Shown one piece after another: positions 1 through 12,546 of a DNA stretch of 64,000 bases. Each line of letters starts with the position of its first letter. The stretch's first letter is position 1. Position numbers and translations under genes: made by a program. The DNA comes from Glomus cerebriforme (Eukaryota; Glomeromycota; Glomeromycetes; Glomerales; Glomeraceae). The notes under the pieces are model-generated. The model searched no databases. It saw nothing but the letters and a program-made list of their open reading frames with translations, and was not told where the DNA came from. The stretch covers positions 54,153 through 118,152 of the forward strand of contig QKYT01000044.1 of NCBI GenBank assembly GCA_003550305.1, read 5' to 3'.

Positions 1-1523
1 AAAAAAAAAAAAAAAAAGTTCGTATTTGGTGAACAAATCGGAGGAATATAAAAATGTGTTTAGTTAGTATGTTTTTAAAACTTGGGGTATAATTGATGCA
101 ATTATGCGTTATTGTAATTCTCATCGAACAAAAATTATTAGACCCAAGTCTTAGTCACACTAGTCCATGTGACAAGACTGGTGAGATACACTCATTTATA
201 GTGCATTCTTAACTAAATTAAGTATAAAACAATTAACTGTTAGTGATGATCAACAAGCTAGAAGCCGGGTATAATTTACGAAACTTCCAAAATAAGTGAT
301 AATCACATGAGGTAACATTTTGACATATCAAATAACTCATCGACGTGGATCCTTTCTCATTACTATTATAAATTTGGGTCTTAAGTAATTCCAAAAGAAT
401 GAATTTTGAAAATGATCTAAATTATGCTATTTTTTTTTTGAATCAGATATTCAAATCTTTATTGGTGACGCGCAATCTTTATACATTCATGATACCAAAT
501 CATATAATTAATCATCAAATTGTGATTGAAATCCTCAATTTAAAGCATTAAATAATACTTTAATATTTTTAAACATAATGAAATGGTTAAGTACTTTTAA
601 ATACACAATAAAATTTATTAAGTTCTAAAAATTTGTCACTTGGAGAATTTGGTGAATGAGAATGTCCGAATTGTCAAAGAGATGTGAAAGTGTTTATATT
701 TAATAAACTTTCGGAGAGATTTGAAAGATTTTTTTTTTTCCATTTAAAATGTAAGAATCGAACCAGGAAATACATCATGAAGGTTTATGTGCAAAATATC
801 AATTTGTAATCCCACTGAAGACTAATTTTTTGTGCAATCTAATGACTATGATATTAAATTCAAAAGAAGTAATTTAAAAGAAAAAATTTTACAATTTATC
901 ACAATTGCATTATATTATTAACCTTTGTTTATAAAAAATTGTTTTTTTTGTACTTATTAAAAATTTTGCACAGATTTACCAAACCTCAGGTCAACAGAAA
1001 CGAAAATTTACCTAAATCATAATTCTTGGTCATATTTTATACTTTTCTACTGCGATGAGATTTTGTTTAATTTATCCCATGTGTGTATTTCAGTTTCTCG
1101 TCTTTAACGAAATATTAATGAGTGAATAACAATAACCGATTAACGAAACTAGGATCTCTATTGAACCCTTTCGTTGAAAGGCAATTCAAAGAATAGTAAT
1201 CATTAGGTTAAAATAGCATGATTTACGTAAAAATAAAATGTTAAACTGCAGAAAGTCCCGCATCTATAGCTAGCCTATATTACGTTTCGTCTCTTTTTTT
1301 TTTCTTTTTTTCCTCCTGTGATATATCAATTCTTAATTTTTTTAAATTCTTTATAAATTCATTTTAATTCCTTCGTCGAACAATTTATAATAAAACTATA
1401 ATGGACGACTCTGACATTAAATTTTAAATCTTAGATCATCATGGAAGAATTGTAAAAGGTTATGAAAATTCTCACTCATCACATAACTAAACTATTTATT
1501 GTATTAACAATCACTTATGAGCT
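1..1523. other. AT-rich intergenic DNA, no gene seen
   Basis: No reading frame with recognisable protein similarity, no RNA gene and no clear repeat was found. The window opens with a run of A. The right part lies downstream of the minus-strand IBA57-like gene and presumably holds its 3' UTR. Confidence 0.6.
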
Positions 1524-3121
1524 TTAAATAACTACTGCTGTTTCTTTTGGTTTTTCTTCTGTATCCTTTCCATCTTCAACTTTTGGCCACCAATTAGGAA
1601 TAAAAGCTTTTACTCTTAGTTTTTCTCCTTGACCATTATCTACTACTAAATCATTATTTTGAATTATATCTAATTTCAATAGTGCTAAAGCTATATTATG
1701 ATATGAAGTACCGATAGAACCTACTGGACGTCCTTTTCTATTTAATACAGTAATATTACTAGATGGTGGCGGAAGTGGGAAATTTGAATTACGATCAAGT
1801 TCTAATGTGGTTGGTACACTTTAAATAGAAAAAATAAATTCATCATTAAATTGATGTTTAACCATAAATAAATAATGAAAATAGACTTACCTTTCACCTT
1901 CATGATATAATTGCACAGGCAAAATACGTTTTCTTGTTATTCCAGTATGATATGTTCTAAATGTGAGTTCTTGACCAATATAACAACCTTTACGAAAATC
2001 AACTAAAATAAAAATTAATTATTGGGATTTTAATTCAATTTAAAGTAAAATCTCACAATTTTTTACAACTTACTTCCTCCCATGTAGTCAAAATTCGATT
2101 GTAACGGTAATGCTTCTCCTTGAGGAAAATCATGAATTCCTTCAGGAACTCCGTGTAAAATTCTTCTAATGATATACTCTTTTGATGGTAATTCTGTAAA
2201 TGAATTTGGTACCGTCGCTAATGAAAAAAAAAGTTAGGATAAGTTATAATAAATAAAAAGTTATAATAAACTTACGTTTAATATCAACTGGTAACACTAA
2301 TCTCAGTCCCATATTAGGATATCTTTTATCCCTACATCCAATTTCTGCAATATTTTCTTTTAATACTAAGGCACCCGAATGTAATTTTGTTGCTGAAGGA
2401 TTTGGTACTTGATTCCTCCACCACAAATTATTAATTTTATTGCCCCACACATTCCAAATTTGATAAAATGAAGAAACATCTGTAATTTTAACATTTGATC
2501 TTAATAAATATTTTTTCATATGTTTTATTATTTCTGGTATAATACGTGAATCACATTCAACCAAAAATGTCGGTTGTGGAAATGATGTTCCCAAATTTTT
2601 TGGATGGATAAATGAATCAAACATTACGCGTCCCTAAAATTCGTACGATAAAGTTTAGATCAATTGATATTTATATATAAGGGAGTTATGAATTATAAAC
2701 AAAATACATACAACTGGATTCAAAAATGCTGCATAAAATCCGTCGCCACCAGAACTTATCGATGGCATGTCATTAGTTATTAGACCCTGTAAAAACTTTA
2801 CAGTATCGGAACCGTATAATTCTAAAAGACCACGGTCTGGAATTTTTACATAGTGATCACCTTGGTGGATTTTATCCTCTTTCTCATTTGTATGGAGAGA
2901 AGGTTCTGAAGTTGGAATTGTACTAACTGAACGTAATACTTTATGATAAATAGAGTTTCGTATTAATGGTGTTCGACTTAAAGATGGTCTAGCACTACAT
3001 TCTTTAAATAAAATGATATGAGTTTAATTGATAAAATTATATTGGTTTATTTTTTACATTAATATTCTTAACTTGATATATTATCTGATACGAAACGACC
3101 GAATGGATACCACTTTGACAT
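1524..3121 (-). CDS. IBA57: IBA57/CAF17-type iron-sulfur cluster assembly protein
   Basis: Folate-binding, aminomethyltransferase-fold protein that helps mature mitochondrial [4Fe-4S] proteins with the ISC machinery. Six exons join in frame: 3073-3121, 2712-3001, about 2276-2634, then three more ending at the TAA at 1524-1526. The family pattern [20 protein letters not shown] is near the N terminus, and the diagnostic KGCYIGQE motif (usual form KGCYxGQE) lies near 1990. The C terminus reads [12 protein letters not shown] chose the ATG at 3121 because a short first exon ([14 protein letters not shown]) joins in frame through a GTTAAG donor and gives an Arg/Ser-rich leader suited to mitochondrial import. 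The family call is firm; the first exon is less certain. Confidence 0.88.
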
Positions 3122-3617
3122 AGTTGAATGTAAACTTTTTACGATTGTAACACTCGTGATTTTGACAATTTAACTAACATTATTTCTAATTCAGGTCTCC
3201 GGCTAACCCATTTTGTAAAAGTGTATAAGAATAAAATTTCGCGTTCGTACATTATATATATACAGTACATCTTAATAATGTTCGTTTATGATTCTTGAAA
3301 TTTAGTGAATAAATAAATGTTTACAATATAGTATCACGGTAAAAAAAATTTTTACCCTAAAATTCTATGAACTTAACTAAGATCATACGCGACAACGTTT
3401 AATTAAAAGAATTAAATGATAATTAAAATATCTCTTAATAAATGATAAATCTTTTTAAAAAAAAAAGATTGGAAACAATAAGGAATTATTAACTTGTTTG
3501 AATTTTTTTTTTTTTCTTTTATTTTCCTTATTTCCTAGAACTTGCCATTAATTTTAATTTAGCATTTTCGTACATACTCAAAAGCTATTAAAAAAAAAAA
3601 AAATTTTAGATAAATGT
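3122..3617. other. Intergenic, AT-rich, no gene seen
   Basis: About 500 bases between the start of the IBA57-like gene and the end of the TPR-like gene, both on the minus strand. Contains A and T runs near 3450-3520 and 3590. Presumably promoter and 3' UTR sequence. Confidence 0.5.
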
Positions 3618-4650
3618 TTAACCAAATTTCCAATGGAAACAAAATATTATAAATATATTAACTGTTTCGTCGCTTTTAAGCATATCCATCACTATATTTT
3701 TCTGTCGTTCAATAATAAGTGCAGCTTTTTTAAGTTTCCCAAGTTGAATCAAACCTTCAGCATAATAAATCCAACATTTACATTCTAACACTGGATCTTG
3801 TAATTTTTTGGCCAATATAATTTGATTACGTGCGAGATGCTTAGCCTTTTCAGCCTAATAAAATAGAAATAACAAATAAATAAAAATATATTCTAATAAA
3901 AATATTTCAAAATTAATGTTTCTTCATACATGTTCTTTTTTATATCTTCCAAGTGCAGAATAAGCTCCACCGAGGACCGAAAAAAAAGTGCTTTGAAAGA
4001 TGAATATTCCCCGCCAAGCAATTAGCGAATAAAGCTTTCGAGCCCTAAAAAAAATTATTAAAGTTCAATATTAAAAATGACAAAAAATATATCTGATATA
4101 ATTAATGATCTTTATACCAATTTAGATCGGGTAGCCACATGGCTTGTGCACCTTGATTCAATTCCATATAGAACTTAACAATTGGTAGTCTTGAATTATC
4201 AACATTCTTATAATCGTTTTTCCTAAAATAAATCAATTTATGATTCCAACAGAAATAAAGTAAGATCTGTATAGCATAATAAAATGATTCATGACCATTA
4301 TATGTGGCGAGACAATTCTTTAGAATATGGAAAGCATGTGTACTTTTCAAAGCTATCTTTATTCGTGATTTTGGTACAAAATATGGTTTATATGAAAAAA
4401 GGTGGATTTTATAATAACTGTTAATTAAAGAATTTTTTTGTTTTATTGAATTTAAATGCATATACGTAGGTTCGTACTTATCTAATTAAAATAAAATAAA
4501 AAAAAATGTCAAATAAATGTTATCAAAATATATATATATGTTTTTTTTTTTTTTACCAATTGACGCGTCTTTCCAAGGCCAATTCTTCCTTGACTCGACA
4601 AGAAAATTGTTATCAAATATATCAAAATAATTCGTACAAATAACTGACAT
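3618..4650 (-). CDS. Unrecognised protein with TPR-like helical C-terminal half
   Basis: Four exons (4557-4650, 4118-4481, 3930-4044, 3618-3854) join in phase with good GTAAAA/GTATAA/GTATGA donors to give 269 residues. The first exon reads MSVICTNYFDIFDNNFLVES. The later part is helical, with TPR-like spacing of small and aromatic residues (for example WIYYAEGLIQLGKLKKAALI and FSVLGGAYSALGRYKKEHAE). There is no signal peptide, and I see no catalytic motif. Consistent phase over four exons supports a real gene. The last 12 or so residues could be intron read-through if a further exon exists. I do not recognise the family and infer no function beyond possible protein-protein contacts. Confidence 0.6.
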
Positions 4651-4972
4651 TCTAAATTAAATTCTTAAATAACTATAATAAACAATATAACTGTAATTAC
4701 TAATATACGTTTATAATTATTTTTTCCCGCGCGTTTTTTATATTTGAAATTATGTTACACAGAAATTTTCCCAATAGAAATGAGAATGAATTGTAAAATT
4801 GGGAAATTTTGACAAGGCTAAAATTGAGCCATTTGTTAAATCGCAGGAAATTCTGCTTCATTATTTCCAAATCAGTTTAATCTCCTATATCAATAACTCT
4901 AAATGGAGATAAAATTCCATGAAACACCCGTTGATATATGCAGATATGGCGAAAGACAAAAAAGAAGGTGCT

Positions 4973-4992
4973 GGAAACAATTAGAATATTCC
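4973..4992 (+). promoter_or_regulatory. Candidate heat-shock element upstream of the Hsp40 gene
   Basis: Three 5-bp heat-shock units are in register: gGAAa (4973-4977), a one-unit gap, then aGAAt (4983-4987) directly followed by aTTCc (4988-4992). This fits a gapped HSE, about 200 bases upstream of the Hsp40 start codon and in the shared divergent promoter. In AT-rich DNA such matches also arise by chance. Confidence 0.35.
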
Positions 4993-5190
4993 TGTATATT
5001 AAGTCAAATTTTTTTTTAAATAACCATTATCAGTAATATAAATATATATATAAAAAGGAAAAAAATTTTTTTTTTTTTTGAATCAAACTTCATAGTTATT
5101 TAATAGACTTTCTTACATAAAAAAAAAAAAAAAAATCAGATTTAAAAATAATATTTTGTACAAATTTGTTTCAAGTTAAATTTATAAAAA

Positions 5191-6754
5191 ATGGTAAAGG
5201 ACACTAAATTTTATGATGTCTTGGAAGTCCCTCCTAATGCCACAGATTCAGAAATAAAGAAGGCCTATAGAAAGTTAGCACTCAAGTATCATCCCGACAA
5301 GGTATATATATATTTTTTCTCTTTCCTAGTTAGTTTGTGTAAAGACTGTGGAAATAAGTTAACGGCTCAATGTACATCAGGAAACTCTATTATGTGCTAA
5401 TTTAAAGAATACCATAATTTAATGGATTAGATGACATTTATTTCATATAGAAAACTTCTATAGGTTATAGATTTACTTTATATACTTTTTTTAACAATTT
5501 TATCTTATTAAAATGTCTTTTTAATTATGATCTTTATTTATATTAATGATCTTTATTTATTTAATTTTTGTATCATCATTTTTCACAGAATCCGAACACG
5601 GCCGATAAATTTAAAGAAATTGGACACGCATTTGAAATTCTTTCGGATAGGGAAAAGCGAGATATTTACGATCAATTTGGAGAAGAAGGTTTATCAAATG
5701 ATGGTGGAATGGGTGGAATGTCAGCCGAAGACCTCTTCTCAAGCTTCTTTGGTGGAAATGTATTTGGCGGTAGAGGTACACGTCACGGTCCACGGAAAGG
5801 CAAACCTTTAAAACATGTGCTCAAGGTGTCTTTAGAAGATATTTATCTTGGAAAGACTACCAAATTATCTCTGAACAAGAATGTAATTTGTCCAAAATGT
5901 GAGGGTAGAGGTGGAAAAGAAGGTGCTGTCAAACAATGTACAACTTGTAAGGGTTCTGGTGTGAAAGTTAGTCTTAGAACCTTGGGTCCTATGGTACAGC
6001 AAATTCAACAATCCTGTGACGCATGTAACGGGGAAGGTGAAATCATTAAAGAAAAAGACAAGTGTAAACATTGTTCAGGTAAAAAGATTGTTAATGAACG
6101 TAAAGTACTTGAAGTTCATATCGATAAAGGTATGAAAAATGGTCAAGAGATCACATTCAGCGGTGAAGCAGATCAAAGCCCCGGCATCGAACCTGGTGAT
6201 GTGATAATTCAAATCGAAGAAAAATCACATGACCGATTCCAACGTCGTGGAGATGATTTATATTATACAGCAAAAATAAACCTTTTGACAGCGTTGGCAG
6301 GTGGCCAATTCGCGATTAAACATCTTGATGAAAGATATTTAGTGGTTAATATTGAAGCTGGTGAAGTTATAAAACCTGGTAAGTTTTAATAAATATATTA
6401 TTCAGTTCGAAATTATAAAATAATTAAATTTTTTTTGGGGATTCAATAGATCAATTGAAGGCTATTCGTCATCATGGAATGCCATCATATCGTCACCATG
6501 ATTTTGGTACACTTTTTGTAAAATTTGATATAGAATTCCCACCTTCTAATTGGGTTGATAAGCAAGTTATCATGACACTCGAGAATATTTTACCTTCACG
6601 ACCGGAGTTAGCTATTCCTGAGAATGCTATGACGGAAGATGTTGAATTAACAACAATGAATGATGAACAACAACGTTCAGCATCAAATCATATGGCTAAT
6701 GGCGAAGAAGAAGAAGAAGGTCATGGTCCAAGTGTACAATGTGCTCAACAATAA
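5191..6754 (+). CDS. YDJ1: Type I Hsp40 (DnaJ), Ydj1-like, with CaaX box
   Basis: Co-chaperone that binds unfolded protein and stimulates Hsp70 ATPase in the cytosol or at the ER/mitochondrial surface. Exons 5191-5301, 5589-6378 and 6450-6754 give 401 residues. Domain order: J domain at 1-70 with the HPD motif (YHPDK) just before intron 1; Gly/Phe-rich linker with GGMGGM; zinc domain with four CxxC repeats ([32 protein letters not shown]); substrate-binding C domains; acidic tail. The protein ends CAQQ, a farnesylation CaaX box like that of yeast Ydj1. Length matches the family. The fourth repeat lacks the last Gly, as is common in eukaryotic members. A candidate heat-shock element lies upstream. 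Confidence 0.95.
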
Positions 6755-7407
6755 AATTTTAAAATTAATGATAAATGCATGCATTATTGCGATTTGTAGA
6801 ACATTAATCTTCTTTTTACATCTTTAATTTTTTCATTTATGGCATTATTTACACTATTAAGGCTGATAGCTATGTAAAAATTTACTGATTTAAGCAGATT
6901 GTATTTTATATATACCTTGTTTTTATTTTGCTATTTATTAGCATTAAGAAAAATAGGGTAAAGTGATAAAATCAATGACTTTTCCCCCTTGAATTTGATT
7001 TGTTGTGGTGTATAAATGTGAAACAAAAAAATTAACTTGTGCATTGAATATTTGAAAATATAATAATTATTTTATTATAATTACTTTATTTTATCATCTT
7101 CATTTGATGAACATTGCAAAGCTGAACATATACCTACTAAATTACTAAATTGATATAGTTACTAATTGATATAAATTACAGCATAGTATAATAATTATTT
7201 AATATATGAATGTTAGAAAATTCTAGAAAAGCAGATATTCTATATCAAAATCACATTTGATTAGTCATCGCAATTTCTTTGATCTTGTTAAATATGATCG
7301 GTTCATTTCATCAAATAATTTTATTAAATAAAAAACTGTGAACCAAAAAAAAAAATTTTTATATGCGTCAAAAATGGTCCGATGAAACAAACCATTGGTG
7401 ATTAAAT
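6755..7407. other. Convergent 3' intergenic region
   Basis: AT-rich sequence between the ends of the Hsp40 and TRM5 genes, presumably the two 3' UTRs. I see no gene or repeat in it. Confidence 0.5.
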
Positions 7408-9645
7408 CTAAATATTGATCTTCCCCTCTAGTTTTCTTCTTTTTGACGTCAAATTTTGTTCATCAGTTTTCTCAAAAACATTTACTTCTTCATTCTTATG
7501 TGGGAAAGTGTCAACTACGCCTATATCGTCATTGCTTTTTATGTTATAACAAATATATATATAGTATCAATTTGTATGAAGAAATCAAAATTTTGGTGTA
7601 TTATGTGATATGCATACCTCTCGTTAGCAAATGCAACTTCTTGGCTTAACCTGAAGCTAACACAAAACATATCTTTATTTGGTGCAACCTTTCTAACAAA
7701 ATGAATCTTAAATTTATCTGCTTGCATTGGATATGTTATTATTGAATTAATACGCTAAACATTTATTAATATATAGAAAAAGGTTAAAAAAATATATATA
7801 TAGAAAACTTAATTATAATAATTATAATAATATTAATATGAGCTTACTTCGATTATTTCGGTCTCGGGTGTTACACTTTTCGAGAAGCAATGACAATGAA
7901 TCATCGGTAAGTCAACGTGAGGATTCTTGATCGATGACTCTTTATCCTTATAAAGTCCTTTGAATACATCTATAAGTGAAATTAACTAATTAAGCACTTA
8001 TTCAAGAAAATAAGAAACCCGTAAATATAATTCATAAAATGGTGTTATTTACCTAAAAACTCTATGGCCGTTGCGGGCAGATTCATGATAAAATGATTAA
8101 AAGTTCGAAATTCAGATGATGCCTTAGTTTCTCCTACAACGTTTAGACTATTTTCCAAATCTTGTACTGCTTTCTTTATAAAATCACGACCATCAAGATT
8201 ATATGGATGGATTTTATTATTTACCTATAAATTCAAAATCAATAAGCTTGTACTTTTTTTTGAATAAATTTGAAATTTAAGTGATTTTACTTTATTTAAT
8301 AAAATATTTTCCTGAAGATATTTATATGACATGGGATTCAAATCATTCGCGTAAACAATACAACCTTTTTTTGCAGTTGGAATTGCAAAAGGCCCCACCC
8401 CAGCAAAAACATCGCCTATATAAAAAAAATTGGCTTAAAAGTTATTATATTAAGGAAATATTTTAAGAATATTTAACTCTACCTACATATATATTCTCCT
8501 TTTTTAAACATTTTTACCAGACGATCATGTTCAGTATGCAATCGCGAATTCCAATACACTTGTGAGAAATCAAATCGAAATCTACAGTTACTCTCTTTCT
8601 GATATCGATGAAATCGAAAATTTTAGTTAAACATAATTATTATATACTTTACGTAAAAAAAAACAAATTCTTTTTTAGCAAACAAATACTTGCTACTTAA
8701 GACAGACCACTTCAGCTATCATATTATTTTCTCCGGCCAAAATTTCCATTTTGAAAAATCGATATGTTGAATCAATTATATCAGTTTTGTTCACAACTGT
8801 TAAGATATTTGGAGTTTTCTTTAAAAGGTTCACAGAATGATAAGTATTAAAATCTTACATGTAAAGAAAGACAATAAATTTCAAACTTACATCAAGAATG
8901 ACTTGACCTATGATATGTTTCCATGGAAGAAATTCATCTCGCAGATTTATATGAGCTTATTATTAAAAAATAATCTCTTAATTAACTTTTCGCTAAAAAT
9001 CATTATTATATTGGTTGAAAAAAGTTATCTCACCAATATGTCCAATTTGAGTAAAAGATGATGGTGATTCAGAACCCTCAGGTAAAATAGCTTTGAGTAT
9101 ATCATCTTAAGTCGAAAATTAAATTATTCGTTATAAAATTAAACTTCCAATTTCCACTAAATTGAATGTTAATATATACCAACGCCCCAATAATCATATT
9201 TCAATTCGATTGAATGTTTTACTACACCAAGTCCTTCTGTGTTGATAAAATCTTTTGCTTCATTAGATATATTACTAAGATCTAAATTCATTATAGATAT
9301 AAAAATATGAAATCTAGACATAAATGATTAATAATAAAATAGTTATAACATTACCTAAACTCTGAACGTTAAGATTCATTAAAACAATTTTTGATAAATT
9401 AGATCCAGGATCTTCTACTACGTTTCTCAGCTTTGGTTGATTGAACAATTCTCTGTTTTCCAAAAAAAAAAAATTTTGTAAATGAACACTTTCGAAAATA
9501 ACTAATTTAGAACATACTTATTTAACACTTTCAAGAACTTTGCTGTTAAACTTGTAGGAACGCGTACTCCTATAACACTAACATCACGTCGAAATAGGTC
9601 TCGGTTGAGTACTGTCATACCACGTTGAATAGGTGGCGGAATCAT
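7408..9645 (-). CDS. TRM5: tRNA (guanine-37-N1)-methyltransferase
   Basis: Makes m1G37 next to the anticodon from S-adenosylmethionine, preventing +1 frameshifts. About twelve short exons. The N-terminal domain opens [18 protein letters not shown]. The class I methyltransferase core shows [12 protein letters not shown] (SAM loop, motif I), ANDLNP (acidic end of beta 2) and [10 protein letters not shown] (motif IV NLP). The segment [14 protein letters not shown] before the core is typical of Trm5. I place the end at the TAG at 7408-7410: a GTATGC donor at 7617 and an acceptor at 7535-7536 join a last exon of 42 codons including stop, in phase, carrying a basic SKRRKL stretch. Reading through that intron stops at 7539 instead. 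The start chosen is the ATG at 9645; an in-frame ATG at 9786 would add 47 residues. Confidence 0.93.
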
Positions 9646-9996
9646 TTTTTTTTTCTTGTCCGAAGCGTAGTGACAATGGTATAAAGCGTCTGTCACGCCG
9701 CGTGATTGACTAATCAAATTAAAAAATTTATAATTTTTACACACCCCTACCTGATTGGCTGCGTGAACCGGCTTTATATAAATCAATGATATTACACGTC
9801 ATGAATTCATAATTAATTTATAAATTATTTTTTTTGCAAGATATTATTATCTCATGATTAATTAAATTTTTTTTTTTTTTTTGCAATGATATTACCATAT
9901 CATTAATTTTTTCTTTGATTTTTTTTGTATGATTTTTCACACTATCTCAGAAAAAGTTCATAAAATGTACTGTATGATAAGAAAAATGAATTTTTA

Positions 9997-10128
9997 TTAT
10001 ATATAATATAAACGCACTACTGTACCACCTGTTGGTTTCATTGTATATGGAACATGCAAAAAAGTATTTTTTTTAGACCCCTTTATAACATTTTCAGTTG
10101 GTTGTGATTTATAACTTTCTCCCATCAT
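9997..10128 (-). CDS. Short ORF of 43 residues, unrecognised
   Basis: ATG at 10128 opens MMGESYKSQPTENVIKGSKK and the frame runs to TAA at 9997-9999. Base composition is less AT-rich than its surroundings, which is why I list it. It lies about 210 bases upstream of the outer possible TRM5 start, on the same strand. It may be a small gene, the last exon of a larger one, or chance. No motif recognised. Confidence 0.25.
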   Translation of the reverse strand: MMGESYKSQPTENVIKGSKKNTFLHVPYTMKPTGGTVVRLYYI

Positions 10129-10499
10129 CAATGTCTAATGATGCAAGAAAAATTGGCTAAACATTAAATAGTATCATGTAGATAAATTGTAAATATATTT
10201 TCTATAAATGATTTTATAATGATGAATATTGAGTAAATAGTTGATAATTTTCTTGTTATAATAAGAATGGAAAAAAATATCATTTTACCAACAATAAAAC
10301 ATTCTTATAAGGTAAAATATAAACTAAAAAAGAATAAAAAATACTTTAAGATTATACTTATAAGATTTTTAGAATTTGTAAATGAATCACATGTATTTAG
10401 TGTTATAATAACTCAAGGTAAAAGAATTGATTAATTTATAAATAATTTTAGTTTTCTAAAAGGTTATTCATAATTTTCATAATTCTTAGGCAATATCAT

Positions 10500-12087
10500 A
10501 GCAGTTTTATGATTCCTTAATAAATCTAATAAATCCAGTGGTATGTACAGTAGTATATAATAATAATGTTTATATATTAATTAGTTTGTGTTAATATATC
10601 TATTAATTTAAATAAATAGGAAATAAATAACAATCTGATAATCTTACATCATCAAGTAGTCTTTCCAAACATACTTGAAAAGCTAATTTAAAAGATGATA
10701 AAATTATTGACATTGAAAATACTGGCTACGTAATCACTAGAAGTAAATCCAAAGCTAAAGTCAATACTAGTACTTCCATAGATTTTACTGAAACTATTGG
10801 ATTATTATTTACTAATACTAAAATCATCAGATCTTCTACTCCTGCTACTAAAATTGTCAGATATTATTTTTTCTGGATAGACAATCTTTGACTCCTACTT
10901 TCTTCTTTGCTAAAACTATCATTTTTCCTAAAGCTGAAATCACTTTATTAAAATCATTTGCAAAACCTAATAAAATTATTATTGCTCTCCCAAAATTTTT
11001 CAAATCACATACACCTATAACATCTAGATCTAATACACTTTTATCTAGATTTACATCATCTTATTCTGATGAAAATTCATTTAATGAATTAGATATCAAT
11101 AATTATAAAGATGAAGAACCAAAAATTACTAAGTATAAAGAGTAACAAACTGAATAAACTAAAATACTTCAAAATAAAGTTGATGATAATATAGATACTA
11201 CAGAAACATTAGAAAAAATTATCGATATNAAAGTGGATAGATTGGTCAGAAATATCATTAATATCTTTATAAAAGACAAAAAGTTATGGATTCAACTTAA
11301 GGATATTGTGAAGTTAGCACCTGCACATGTTAATATTAATCTATTGACTAATGTTTTAACTTTTCAGGTAAATTTTAATAGTTAAATAACATTAGATTAT
11401 TATTAATTCTTAACTAATCTAATTCTTATTTTATAGAATTTTAAAATAGGATCAGATGTAGATGAAATCTGAAATCAAAAGAATTTTTTAATTGAATGTA
11501 AATATTTATTTTTGCGTATACATACTTCTTCTAAAAATATTATTCAATATATTATATAAGGAATTTGGCCAAAATATTCAATTAATATTGCAAATTTAAA
11601 TGTATTGATATTGAAAACTTTAAGTAATTTTAATTTGTGGAGAAATATTTTTAACATGAAGTTAATCGCACTTGCTAACAATTTGATAGAATATCTAGAG
11701 TAAGTATTAATTATAATATTGATTTATTGTTTATATATATATATATTTATTTATTTTTTTAAATATTACAGTATAACTGAAATACTGAATAATTCAATAT
11801 TGGTAAAATATATTGATGAGAACATTGTTAGAAAAGTATTGGAATTCTGGATGATTCAACTACATTTAGATTTTAATCAACATGAAAATTCACTTAAATT
11901 TTTGAAATATTTTATCAGAAAGACATTAATAGTTCATTTATGCTATTTTTTTAATGACAATGAAAAGCAGAATTATGTGACAAATATATTAGATATTGTA
12001 AAAAGTGATAATATGAACTCTATTACTAAAAATATTAGAGTTCCAAGTTTGTGTGGGATGGATATTGCAGATAGAGTACAAATTTAG
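10500..12087 (+). pseudogene. Decayed multi-exon gene of unknown family
   Basis: Plus-strand coding-like stretches follow one another. A Ser/Thr/Lys-rich part (about 10640-11145) ends in a TAA at 11143. Next comes a part with KLWIQLKDIVKLAPAHVNIN near 11280-11370. Intron-like boundaries follow at about 11369 and 11436, then IWPKYSINIANLNVLILKTL near 11570 and a last open part 11772-12087 ending DIADRVQI. Several in-frame stops interrupt it (for example near 11143 and 11470). Splice-like junctions and residual amino-acid bias suggest an old gene, possibly from a repetitive family. I cannot name it. Confidence 0.45.
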
Positions 12088-12267
12088 TACTTTCTAAATC
12101 CTATTTCTGTATAAAAAAAAATATTTTTTAAATTAGCTTTTTTTTTATTTCTATATTCTATTTAATAGCTTTTTATACTATCATAATATATTGAATAATG
12201 TAAATCTAATATTAAATAAATAATACTTATAAAATTTGTATTATATAAAATCATTAGGAAATTACTT

Positions 12268-12546
12268 AATCTTACCGGCAGTGATTATTATTACCAGCTA
12301 GCCCAGTTTTTAAATTTTATATAAATGAAATAATTTAATTACATATAATTAATAATTTATTATATATAAATTTATGAGAGAAACAAGTTTCACTGGGCTG
12401 TTGTTTATATAGTTTTTAAGAAAATCACAAAAATTTGATTTATTACCAAATCACCAGTTACAAAAATTCAAAAATTTTAAAATTTAATGCTGACAGAAAT
12501 TGGTTTTCAGCCAGAATTAGCGGTGATAATTACCGCCAATAAGATT
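12268..12546. mobile_element. Candidate MITE with imperfect inverted ends
   Basis: The 279-bp segment starts AATCTTACCGGCAGTGATTA; the reverse complement of its end starts AATCTTATTGGCGGTAATTA. Over the first 22 bases about 17 match, and the mismatches are all transitions. The inside is non-coding. I found no clear target-site duplication, so the superfamily is unknown. Confidence 0.5.

Noticed and set aside
741..775. A GGTTCGATTC-like tRNA T-loop on the minus strand
   Set aside because: The flanking bases do not form a T-stem, acceptor stem or D-arm, so it is not a tRNA.
8281..9061. Plus-strand ORFs within the TRM5 gene
   Set aside because: They lie antisense to TRM5 exons and introns and lack any coding signature.
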